Assembly (NCBI RefSeq): GCF_017377655.1
Contig: NZ_JAFREL010000009.1
Coordinates: 1 to 64,000 of the forward strand
Origin: Candidatus Enterococcus ferrettii
GTDB lineage: Bacteria; Bacillota; Bacilli; Lactobacillales; Enterococcaceae
DNA length: 64,000 bases
Reading direction: 5' to 3'
Below the pieces are notes generated by a model, which did not search any database, was not told the origin of the DNA, and saw only the letters and a program-made list of their open reading frames with translations. The translations under genes and the position numbers were made by a program. This document shows positions 17,451 through 24,583 of this stretch, in pieces (position 1 is the stretch's first letter; the number at the start of each line of letters is the position of its first letter).

Positions 17451-18431
17451 TTACTGATAAGTAACTTCCCGAACCCATTGCAAATGTTCCAGTGGAGTAT
17501 CGCTGGGCACGGTGCAATCTGCTCCTAGAATGATACCAATTTCACCGGCTTCCTCCAGCAAAGCTTGCGTTGCTTGTTGAATGTCCGTTTGATTCCCATG
17601 GTAAAGGATACTGTTCGCTGTATTATCAAACCCGCCAATTACTGTTCGGTCAAATAAGTTTTTTCCTTCAATTAAGGAAACCTGTTCAGGACCAACAGCC
17701 CAATTGACAGCTGCGGAAGGATAATCTTGATAAAGAGACAGATCATTTGTAGCTCCTTCATATCCGCAAATATGCAGGATGTTGTTGGCTGAGATTCGAT
17801 TGGCTGCCTCAAGAACAATTAAGTCGGAGCTACGAATAAATCGTGCGTAAATGTCAGAAGAAATTCGCTGATCCTGCACATTTTGGACACTTAAGTAAAT
17901 TCCGTCAATATCGGTTTGACTCAAAACAGCCGTTACCAAGTGTGAGATGTCTTCGGCTATCACATTTAATACGTGCTGTGTCAGTTCAGGATTCTCTAGC
18001 AAGAATTCTGCAAACTGAGCTTCACCTCCAGGCAGCTGCCATTTAAAGTAGGTAGCTGGTGCAAAAATATTGTAAAAAGCCGCAATATCCTCTAAAAAGT
18101 GCTTCTTTTGTTCCCTTACTAATGCCACCTGCTGCTGAATCCAAGGATGCTCCTTGCCAATCGATTGAATGTCCTTCAAGTCATCAATTGTTCTAGCTTG
18201 GGCAATTTGTTCATTAGGGTAATAAAAGAACCCATCGCTCATTAATTTGACAAAGTCTGGTTGGAACTCAGCGATAAATGTTTGATGACCTGCAATGTTT
18301 CGTTCGATTACTTCAGGAATCGGCTGTCGAAGCTCCTCTTCATTAGTAATAAAATGAAACCAAAAACCAACCGGAACTCTTTCCACTTTTTGTTGATGCA
18401 GTGCACGTAAAACCAACTCTCTTTTTGACAT
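17451..18431 (-). CDS. URO-D-fold zinc methyltransferase-like protein (326 aa)
   Basis: Belongs to the uroporphyrinogen decarboxylase superfamily. The sequence keeps the Zn pattern of MtaA/MetE-type methyltransferases, HxC in LHICGYEG and a distal Cys in ILGADCTVPSDTP, rather than haem-pathway features. No haem genes are nearby. It is therefore more likely a methyltransferase acting on a methylated sulfur or nitrogen compound than HemE (inference). The ATG at 18431 follows AAAAGGAGTG. It is the first full gene after Cys-leader 1 and is followed by the amino-acid ABC genes. Confidence 0.75.
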   Translation of the reverse strand: MSKRELVLRALHQQKVERVPVGFWFHFITNEEELRQPIPEVIERNIAGHQTFIAEFQPDFVKLMSDGFFYYPNEQIAQARTIDDLKDIQSIGKEHPWIQQQVALVREQKKHFLEDIAAFYNIFAPATYFKWQLPGGEAQFAEFLLENPELTQHVLNVIAEDISHLVTAVLSQTDIDGIYLSVQNVQDQRISSDIYARFIRSSDLIVLEAANRISANNILHICGYEGATNDLSLYQDYPSAAVNWAVGPEQVSLIEGKNLFDRTVIGGFDNTANSILYHGNQTDIQQATQALLEEAGEIGIILGADCTVPSDTPLEHLQWVREVTYQ

Positions 18432-18553
18432 GTAAACACTCCTTTTTTGTTTTGAAATCGATGCAAGCAATGGACAGATTGTGACAAGGACAGGGCAAAT
18501 AGCTTCTTAGGGTTAATGGGTTTGTGAATGTTTTCTCAACTAAACCAAAGAAA

Positions 18554-18582
18554 AAAGGACTTGATTCAGCATCAAGTCCTTT
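18554..18582 (-). terminator. Attenuator-type terminator after Cys-leader 1
   Basis: AAAGGACTTGAT pairs with ATCAAGTCCTTT around a 5-base loop (12 bp) and is followed on the minus strand by TTTTTTCTTT. It stands 30 bases after the stop of the leader peptide and about 120 bases before the methyltransferase-like gene, so it must be read through for the operon to be expressed. The same GGACTTGAT/ATCAAGTCC core occurs in the terminator at 19731-19758. Confidence 0.85.
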
Positions 18583-18612
18583 AGTGCACCATTTAGAATG
18601 AACTTCATTCCA

Positions 18613-18699
18613 TTAAGGGTACGCTAAAGAACACGGCATGCATTGACAAGCCATGTTCATTGATTCAGTTGTCATTACAGAACTAGTGACTGTTAACAT
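18613..18699 (-). CDS. Cys-rich leader peptide 1 (28 aa)
   Basis: A short gene with an excellent binding site, AAGGAGGAG, seven bases before ATG. The product begins MLTVTSSVMTTESMN and ends MACQCMPCSLAYP, with Cys at 18, 20 and 23. It lies between the LysR gene and the methyltransferase/ABC operon and is followed by a terminator, the layout of a leader peptide in transcription attenuation. Its tail matches that of the peptide at 19780-19869. It could instead be a functional metal- or thiol-binding mini-protein. No similar leader is known to me. Confidence 0.75.
   Translation of the reverse strand: MLTVTSSVMTTESMNMACQCMPCSLAYP
18629..18658 (-). promoter_or_regulatory. Conserved 30-nt RNA hairpin inside Cys-leader 1
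   Basis: In the minus-strand RNA GAACAUGGC pairs with GCCGUGUUC (9 bp, one G-U). The 12-base loop UUGUCAAUGCAU contains the Cys codons UGU and UGC. The second leader forms an equal-length hairpin with compensatory stem changes at 19796-19825. Confidence 0.6.
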
Positions 18700-18731
18700 A
18701 CGTGTTCTCCTCCTTGTTTTAACTTTTTCTA

Positions 18732-18771
18732 ACTATACCAAGAGAAAGGTCATTTGGATAATTGTTGTTAT
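18732..18771 (-). promoter_or_regulatory. Promoter and possible LysR box for the leader 1 operon
   Basis: On the minus strand TATAGT (18732-18737) is a good -10 with no good -35 element, as in activator-dependent promoters. ATAA-N6-TTAT at 18758-18771 is a dyad of the LysR type, placed around -40. The LysR gene ends at 18778, so it is a likely regulator of this promoter. Confidence 0.5.
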
Positions 18772-18777
18772 TGATGG

Positions 18778-19701
18778 TCAGCCATTGGATTTTTCAATAG
18801 ATACAATGGACTGGTCTACGGCGTTTTGAACTTCTTCGATGAAAAGCTCAGCCATTTTACTCAGAGAGCGCTGTTGATGATAAACAACGCCTAAGGTATG
18901 AATATCGGAATCGGCTAAAGGAATCAAAGCAATTTGTTCCTTGGCAAAGCCTTCTACAATGCCCAAACCCGAGGCGTAAGCATCTGAGCCGCACAACAGA
19001 TTCAACAGAGTACCGCGATCATTGGCATAAATCACAGCTTGTTTTGTAGGGATTTCCAGAGGATCCTCTTCAAAATGAGAAAATTCATATTCCTCCTGGT
19101 TGAAACGAATTTGTGGATAGTCAGCTAAATCCTGAACGGTAATCTGTACTTTGTCAGCCAATGGGTGGTCTTTGCGCAGGAAAATCTGAGTGACAAATTT
19201 TCCTAAAGGCTGAAAGGTTAACTGCTCTTGTGCAAAATGCCGTTCTAAAGAACGTTTATTTGTCGGTGTTAGGTATAGGATTCCCAATTCACTGCGAAAG
19301 CTTTGCAGGCCTTCAATAATCTTTTGAGTCGTTGTCTCAATTAAATGAAAGTGCTGGCATTCGGTTTGAAACTGTTGAAAGACAGTTAAAAAAGGTTGCG
19401 ATAAAAAATCATAATGCTGAGCGGCTACGATAAAATCTTTTTTCTTATTCGGCTGATATTGATTCTCCAATAATTCGACCTGAGCCAAAATCCGGCGTGC
19501 GGCCACTAAAAACTCGCTGCCATCTTCAGTTAAGCGAGTACCTGATTTAGAACGATGAAACAACCGGATACCTAGAGAGGTCTCCAACTCTTTAATGGCA
19601 GTAGAAAGACTAGACTGGGTAACAAATAGATCCTTTGCGGCTTGACTAAAGCTGCCTGCTTCAGCAATTGCCACGGCATAACGGCATTGTTGAAAATTCA
19701 T
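18778..19701 (-). CDS. LysR-family transcriptional regulator (307 aa)
   Basis: A full-length LTTR. The N-terminal winged helix is typical (NFQQCRYAVAIAEAGSFSQA, then AKDLFVTQSSLSTAIKELE), followed by the periplasmic-binding-like effector domain. The N-terminus resembles CmbR/CysB-type sulfur regulators, though this is only a general similarity. The ATG at 19701 follows AAAGGGAG. The gene lies behind its own Cys-rich leader peptide and terminator and just before Cys-leader 1, so it probably activates the downstream methyltransferase/ABC operon while being itself attenuated. Confidence 0.85.
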   Translation of the reverse strand: MNFQQCRYAVAIAEAGSFSQAAKDLFVTQSSLSTAIKELETSLGIRLFHRSKSGTRLTEDGSEFLVAARRILAQVELLENQYQPNKKKDFIVAAQHYDFLSQPFLTVFQQFQTECQHFHLIETTTQKIIEGLQSFRSELGILYLTPTNKRSLERHFAQEQLTFQPLGKFVTQIFLRKDHPLADKVQITVQDLADYPQIRFNQEEYEFSHFEEDPLEIPTKQAVIYANDRGTLLNLLCGSDAYASGLGIVEGFAKEQIALIPLADSDIHTLGVVYHQQRSLSKMAELFIEEVQNAVDQSIVSIEKSNG

Positions 19702-19730
19702 AATAAGACTCCCTTTCTGGGTAAAAGAAA

Positions 19731-19758
19731 AGGGGACTTGATTTCCATCAAGTCCCCT
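19731..19758 (-). terminator. Attenuator-type terminator after Cys-leader 2
   Basis: AGGGGACTTGAT pairs with ATCAAGTCCCCT (12 bp, 4-base loop), followed by TTTTCTTTTAC on the minus strand. It stands between leader peptide 2 and the LysR start, only 30 bases before the ATG. The core stem is identical to that at 18554-18582. Confidence 0.85.
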
Positions 19759-19779
19759 GGCTGGATCGCCTATGGCAAT

Positions 19780-19869
19780 CTAAACGTACGCCAAAGAACA
19801 CGATGCGCATCGACACATCATGTTCTGACAGTTCATGGGAAAGAAACGGGTTGGCCGATTGATACGCAT
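19780..19869 (-). CDS. Cys-rich leader peptide 2 (29 aa)
   Basis: A short gene behind AAAGGAG, eight bases before ATG. The product starts MRINRPTRFFPMNCQN and ends MMCRCASCSLAYV, with Cys at 14, 19, 21 and 24. The last 13 residues match leader 1 at M, C, C, C, S, L, A and Y. Seventeen bases of DNA (CGTGTTCTTTRGCGTAC) are also conserved. It is followed by a terminator and then the LysR gene. The arrangement is that of a cysteine-sensing leader; a function as a peptide in its own right is possible. Confidence 0.75.
   Translation of the reverse strand: MRINRPTRFFPMNCQNMMCRCASCSLAYV
19796..19825 (-). promoter_or_regulatory. Conserved 30-nt RNA hairpin inside Cys-leader 2
   Basis: In the minus-strand RNA GAACAUGAUG pairs with CAUCGUGUUC (10 bp, one G-U). 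The loop UGUCGAUGCG holds codons UGU-CGA-UGC. Compared with leader 1, GC/GC in the stem is replaced by AU(G)/(C)AU, so pairing is kept while sequence changes. Confidence 0.6.
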
Positions 19870-19902
19870 CACATTCACTCCTTTGTTAAAATATTATGAA
19901 TA

Positions 19903-19930
19903 AGAATAGCATATTTTTAATGATAGTCAA
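19903..19930 (-). promoter_or_regulatory. Promoter of leader 2 - LysR
   Basis: On the minus strand TTGACT (19925-19930), a 16-base spacer and TATTCT (19903-19908). It places the transcript start about 30 bases before the leader ATG. Confidence 0.6.
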
Positions 19931-20045
19931 ATAAAATAAGGTTAAGCATAACTAAAAGGCGGTGCATTATTTTGCAATGGTTTGCATACTTATGTTGAAA
20001 AAGAATGCAAAAGGTGGTATGGTAGGAAAGAAGGAGAGAACAACA

Positions 20046-20801
20046 ATGTTGATAGAAGAGCGGTTGAGCAAAATTAAGAGCATTTTGGAGCAGCAAAAGA
20101 GTGCATCTCTGGAAGCTTTGGCTGAAGAGCTAGCAGTTTCTAAAGATACCATTCGGCGCGATTTAATTAAGCTAGAACAAAAAAATATCGTCAAGCGAAT
20201 TCATGGCGGCGCCATGCTGATTAGTCGAGATGCATTGATCTTCGACTATCAGGAAAGATCCAGTCGTGATCAGCAGCTTAAAAATCAAATGGGACGGTTG
20301 GCAGCTGAGCAAATCGCAAACAATTCCTCGCTGATTTTGGATTCATCTACTACTGTTGAGGCGACAATCCCTTATTTAGAAGGGAAAGGGCTATTAGCAA
20401 TTACTAACTCTTTGACCCATGCAACCTTGCTGGCTCAGCTGGACAACAATGAAATCAGTATTTTGCCCGGTAAGCTTCATAAGCAGCAGCTCTTTATTTA
20501 CGGAGCAGAAACGGTCCAGAAAATCAGCGAATACTCGGTGGATTATACTTTATTAGGGGTTTTTGCAATCAATTCAGAAGGTATGTTTATCCATACGGAG
20601 GAAGAAGGACTGGTTAAACGTCAGATGATTCGTCAAAGTAAAAAGGTCATTGCTCTAGCCGATCACACCAAACTTGGAACCACGGGACTGTTCAAGATTT
20701 GTGGACTAAGTGAAATTGATGTTTTGGTAACCGATCAAGCGCCTGCAACTGAATTTATCACTGCTTTAGCAGAAAACAATGTTGAACTAATTATTCCTTA
20801 A
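20046..20801 (+). CDS. DeoR-family transcriptional regulator (251 aa)
   Basis: A sugar-operon-type repressor. The N-terminal DeoR helix-turn-helix (LEALAEELAVSKDTIRRDLI, then KLEQKNIVKRIHGGAM) is followed by the DeoR sensor domain, which usually binds a phosphorylated sugar. The ATG at 20046 follows AAGGAGAG; the longer reading to 19962 lacks a site. It lies 12 bases before an M24-fold protein gene, so the two form an operon. No sugar genes are beside it, so the effector is unknown. Confidence 0.85.
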   Translation: MLIEERLSKIKSILEQQKSASLEALAEELAVSKDTIRRDLIKLEQKNIVKRIHGGAMLISRDALIFDYQERSSRDQQLKNQMGRLAAEQIANNSSLILDSSTTVEATIPYLEGKGLLAITNSLTHATLLAQLDNNEISILPGKLHKQQLFIYGAETVQKISEYSVDYTLLGVFAINSEGMFIHTEEEGLVKRQMIRQSKKVIALADHTKLGTTGLFKICGLSEIDVLVTDQAPATEFITALAENNVELIIP

Positions 20802-20813
20802 GGAGAAGATTAA

Positions 20814-22196
20814 ATGAAAACGATCGAACTAACTACTGTCAAGCAACCCACAATTCATGAAGATGTTGCACCTGTATTTTTAAGCGATGAAACGATGAAG
20901 CAGCGCCAATTAAAAATTTTGGAGCAGATGACGGCTGCTGGATATGACTATTTGGTTGTCTACGCCGACAAGGAGCATGGCTCAAACTTTGAATACTTAA
21001 CTGGTTTTTATCCTCGTTTTGAAGAGGGATTGCTAATCATCCATCAGACTGGGGAAGCCGCTCTAGTTCTAGGAAATGAAAATTTAAAGATGTCTAAATA
21101 CGCTCGTATCGATGCGAAGCTCTATCATACACCGTATTTTTCATTGCCTAATCAGCCAATGGACAATGAGCGTCCAATAAGTGAAATTTTTGCAGAGATA
21201 GGATTTGGTGAGGCCAAAAAGATTGGCGTAGCCGGCTGGAAAATGTTTACACCTAAAATGGCCGAGGGTAAACGAATGCTGGATGTTCCTTATTTCATCA
21301 TTCAGGCGTTAGAGGAAGCAGCCGGGGCTGCTGAATTGTGGAATGCCTGCGATCTATTTATTCATGGCAGTTATGGTGCTCGAACCGTTAATAATCCCAA
21401 CGAGCTGGCGCATTATGAGTACGGCGCAAATTTGGCTTCTACGAGAATGCTGCAAGCGATGAATGCGGTGCAGCCTGGCATTAAGGAAAGTGAATTAGGC
21501 GAAATTTTAAACGGCGAAGGTCAGTTGAATTCAGTAGTAACGATTGCTGCAGCAGGGGTTCGTTTTGAAAAAGCCAATTTTTATCCTACCCATAAAGAGG
21601 TTCAGACAGGCCAGCCGCTTTCACTGACAATTGGCTACAAAGGCGGATTATCCAGCCGTTCTGGTTTTGTCATTGAACAGACGAATCAATTGCCAGAAAA
21701 TCAGACTGACTATTTAGATCAAGTAGTCTATCCTTACTTTAAGGCGATGGCAACTTGGCTGGAAGAAACCTGTGTTGGTCGAACAGGTGGCGAACTTTAT
21801 CAAGCAATTGAACAAGTGCTGCCAAAAGAGACTTACGGCTGGGAACTGAATCCGGGCCATTTAGTTGCCGATGAAGAATGGATGTCTTCACCCGTTTATC
21901 CAGAATCCAATGAAGTTTTAAAAAGCGGAATGATTTTCCAGATTGATATTATTCCTTCGATCGCGGGCTATCAAGGAACCAGTGCAGAAGAATGTGTTGC
22001 TTTAGCTGACGAAGCCTTGCAGGCGGAAATTAAAACCCAGTACCCAGAATTATGGGCTCGAATTCAAACTCGCCGCAACTACCTTCGCAGCGAATTGAAT
22101 ATTTCGTTATCTGAAGATGTGCTGCCGCTATCCAACACGGTAGCCTACTTACGACCTTTCTTCTTAGCGAAGGACCAAGCGTTAGTTGTGAAATAA
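20814..22196 (+). CDS. M24 (creatinase/aminopeptidase P fold) protein with degenerate metal site (460 aa)
   Basis: Two-domain architecture of Xaa-Pro dipeptidases. A creatinase-N domain spans about 25-170 (YDYLVVYADKEHGSNFEYLT, then GFYPRF), and a pita-bread domain follows. The usual metal ligands are mostly not in place. The motif that normally supplies the two Asp residues reads SLTIGYKGGLSSRSGFVI; NPGHL keeps His; the first Glu position reads FQIDIIPS; SAEECVAL keeps a Glu. It may be a non-metallo hydrolase such as a creatinase-like enzyme, or inactive as a peptidase. It is co-transcribed with the DeoR regulator, behind AAGGAGAAG. Confidence 0.75.
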   Translation: MKTIELTTVKQPTIHEDVAPVFLSDETMKQRQLKILEQMTAAGYDYLVVYADKEHGSNFEYLTGFYPRFEEGLLIIHQTGEAALVLGNENLKMSKYARIDAKLYHTPYFSLPNQPMDNERPISEIFAEIGFGEAKKIGVAGWKMFTPKMAEGKRMLDVPYFIIQALEEAAGAAELWNACDLFIHGSYGARTVNNPNELAHYEYGANLASTRMLQAMNAVQPGIKESELGEILNGEGQLNSVVTIAAAGVRFEKANFYPTHKEVQTGQPLSLTIGYKGGLSSRSGFVIEQTNQLPENQTDYLDQVVYPYFKAMATWLEETCVGRTGGELYQAIEQVLPKETYGWELNPGHLVADEEWMSSPVYPESNEVLKSGMIFQIDIIPSIAGYQGTSAEECVALADEALQAEIKTQYPELWARIQTRRNYLRSELNISLSEDVLPLSNTVAYLRPFFLAKDQALVVK

Positions 22197-22203
22197 ACGA
22201 TAG

Positions 22204-22235
22204 AAGCACTGTCCGGCAAAAGCTGGGCAGTGCTT
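22204..22235 (+). terminator. Terminator of the DeoR-M24 operon
   Basis: AAGCACTGTCC (22204-22214) pairs with GGGCAGTGCTT (22225-22235), followed by TTCTTTT. Confidence 0.8.
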
Positions 22236-22389
22236 TTCTTTTGTGCTGGCATACGATGAATGAACGCCCAAATCACTAAACTTAATGAACTTGGAAGGTA
22301 AACAATTCATTAAAGGTTTTGGTCCGCTCAGGTGCTGTTAAAAAACTTCGCTATAATGAGAGCATACTGAGAAAAATAAAGGTGAACAA

Positions 22390-23973
22390 ATGAAAAAGAA
22401 TCTTTTATCAGGCACTTTTTGGCTTTCTTCGGCTAATTTATTGTGTAAGATTTTAGGGATTGTCTATTTAATCCCTTGGTTGATGATGATGGGCTCGCAG
22501 GATGCCGGACAACAAGCACAGGCACTATACAATGTAGCCTATTTGCCCTATGCCTTGTTTTTAACTTTAGGAACTGCAGGATTTCCTAGTGGAATTGCAA
22601 AAAAAATCGCGGCGGAAAAGGATGATACTCCAAAGGTTCAGCTGCTCTTCAAGAGTTCTTTAGGAATTATGGAAGGGATCGGGATTGTTTCGGCGGTAAT
22701 GATGTTCATTTTTGCGCCTCTATTGAGCCGCATCAGCCCAGTTAGTGATGTGCAGGAAGCCGTCTGGGCGATTCGCAGTTTGTGTCCATCGCTAATGATA
22801 ATTCCCATACTGAGTGCCTTAAGAGGTTATTTCCAAGGTGTCAGTGATGTGATTCCTTACAGTATATCGCACGTTTTAGAGCAGCTGATCCGAGTAATTG
22901 TTATTTTAGCGGGAACATTCTATATCCGTATGATTCTGCATGGCAGCATTTTTTCTGCTGTGGTGATCAGTACGATGGCCTCTTGTGTTGGCGGGCTAGT
23001 GAGTATTGTTTATCTCATTCTTATTGGAAAACGCAAAAACTATTTTCGATTGCGTTTCTTTATTTTTCGGCCAAGTGTCTTTTTACAGGGACAGCGTCCA
23101 ATGGTCCTTTCGGTGATTCGTGAATCACTGCCATTTATTTATGTCGGCTCAGCAATTTCCTTGGCCCAGTTGATTGATCAGGTAACGTTGAAAGGAATTT
23201 TGCATACGATAACTCATCAACTAAGTCTGGCTCAGATTGAAGTACTCTTTACTCAAGCCTCAGCCAATCCTAACAAGCTAACGGTGCTGCTGATTACCAT
23301 TATCGGGTCCATTTCGGTTACTTCGCTGCCTTTATTGACCAAACTGCGAGAAAAAGACGATTTGTTGGTAGGGATTTCCGATGTGTTGCGCCTAGCACTG
23401 ACGTTTTTATTGCCGGCTACGCTGGGAATGCTTATATTGGCAGAACCGATGTATACGGTATTCTTCGGATATGATCCTGCGACGACAGGCTACATGCGAG
23501 TAGCAATCGTGACTACTGCGATTCTGAGTATCTGTTCAATTTTGCTGTCAATCATGCAGGCCGTGGGGTTGCATCGTGCAGCGGTCACGTTGGTAACGAG
23601 AGCTTTAGTGATTAAGCTGATCCTGCAATTTCCGTTGGTTTGGCTGACTAAAGGCTATGGTCTAAATCTAGCAACAGGGCTTGCTTTTCTAATAATAACT
23701 ATGCAATGCTACCAAACGATTTGTCAAAACTACCAAATTCAACCGTTACACTATGTCAGGAATTACCTGAAGCAGTTGCTCTTAGCTGCTGGCGGAATGA
23801 GCGTGCTGTGCTTGATTGCCTATTTACAGCTAAAAAACATTGTTATAGTAGAAACGAGAGTGGGCGCCTTGCTTATTTCTATCCTTATTGCTGGGCTGGG
23901 CACAATTATTTATACGCTTGTGGGCTTGCCTCGACAAATCCAAAAGGTAAAACAACGATTTTTAAGTCACTAA
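22390..23973 (+). CDS. MOP-superfamily lipid/polysaccharide flippase (527 aa)
   Basis: A multi-pass membrane protein of the SpoVB/YtgP/Wzx type with about 14 hydrophobic segments. It opens with LSGTFWLSSANLLCKILGIV, the usual start of this family. In related cocci such proteins move lipid II or wall precursors across the membrane, but which lipid is carried here cannot be decided. The ATG at 22390 follows AAAGGTG. TATAAT at 22352-22357 is a likely -10. The gene stands alone. Confidence 0.85.
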   Translation: MKKNLLSGTFWLSSANLLCKILGIVYLIPWLMMMGSQDAGQQAQALYNVAYLPYALFLTLGTAGFPSGIAKKIAAEKDDTPKVQLLFKSSLGIMEGIGIVSAVMMFIFAPLLSRISPVSDVQEAVWAIRSLCPSLMIIPILSALRGYFQGVSDVIPYSISHVLEQLIRVIVILAGTFYIRMILHGSIFSAVVISTMASCVGGLVSIVYLILIGKRKNYFRLRFFIFRPSVFLQGQRPMVLSVIRESLPFIYVGSAISLAQLIDQVTLKGILHTITHQLSLAQIEVLFTQASANPNKLTVLLITIIGSISVTSLPLLTKLREKDDLLVGISDVLRLALTFLLPATLGMLILAEPMYTVFFGYDPATTGYMRVAIVTTAILSICSILLSIMQAVGLHRAAVTLVTRALVIKLILQFPLVWLTKGYGLNLATGLAFLIITMQCYQTICQNYQIQPLHYVRNYLKQLLLAAGGMSVLCLIAYLQLKNIVIVETRVGALLISILIAGLGTIIYTLVGLPRQIQKVKQRFLSH

Positions 23974-24036
23974 TTACCAACACTGTTTGACTTTCTTGTA
24001 TACTGATAGGGAAGAAATAGAAGGGAAGAAGAAGCA

Positions 24037-24531
24037 ATGCCAACTTGTAAAGAAACACGGTCAGTTCAGACCCATTTGATTATGTATCCCCACATGAACA
24101 TGCACAAAGCTCTCTACGGCGGTCAACTGATGCATTGGATGGATGAAACTGCCGGAATTGCAGCAGCACGTTTTGCTAGGACCAGTTTAGTTACTGCTTC
24201 ACTGGATCATTTAGACTTTTTGCTGCCATTGCATGAAGGACATTCTGTTTGTTTAGAGGCTTATGTTTCCGGCTCTGGCAAGCGGTCTATGGAAGTGTTC
24301 GTCAAGGTGATCGGCGAAGATTTGTTAAAAAGTCAGCGCTATTTAGCAGCTACCAGCTTTTTAACCTTTACCAGCCTGGATAGAAAGATTACTTTGCCGG
24401 ATATCACCCCAGAATCTGAGGAGGAAAAGTATATTTGTGCAGGGTATGAAGAACGTCGAGCTGTTCGTAATGAAAAACGCCAAGAAAGTATGGAATTAAC
24501 CCAGCATGTGGATACACGTTTGCCGTGGTAA
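24037..24531 (+). CDS. Acyl-CoA thioesterase, hotdog fold (164 aa)
   Basis: A YciA/BFIT-type thioesterase. The hotdog signature includes MHKALYGGQLMHWMDETAGI, with the catalytic Asp/Glu on the long helix, and SLDHLDFLLPLHEGHSV. A short basic tail follows the fold. The ATG at 24037 follows GGGAAGAAGAAGC. It would hydrolyse fatty acyl-CoA in the cytoplasm. Nothing nearby shows a pathway. Confidence 0.87.
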   Translation: MPTCKETRSVQTHLIMYPHMNMHKALYGGQLMHWMDETAGIAAARFARTSLVTASLDHLDFLLPLHEGHSVCLEAYVSGSGKRSMEVFVKVIGEDLLKSQRYLAATSFLTFTSLDRKITLPDITPESEEEKYICAGYEERRAVRNEKRQESMELTQHVDTRLPW

Positions 24532-24543
24532 AAATAACGCAAA

Positions 24544-24576
24544 CAGCAGCCTCAACATTATCAAATGAGGCTGCTG
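24544..24576. terminator. Bidirectional terminator
   Basis: CAGCAGCCTCA pairs with TGAGGCTGCTG, between the convergent thioesterase and binding-protein genes. Confidence 0.85.
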
Positions 24577-24583
24577 ATTTTGT

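Noticed and set aside
17451..18431. Haem-pathway uroporphyrinogen decarboxylase (hemE)
   Set aside because: The Zn-type HxC...C pattern, the absence of other haem genes and the ABC operon context fit a methyltransferase better.
23706..23990. 94-aa frame inside the flippase gene
   Set aside because: It is a shifted frame within a well-supported membrane protein gene.
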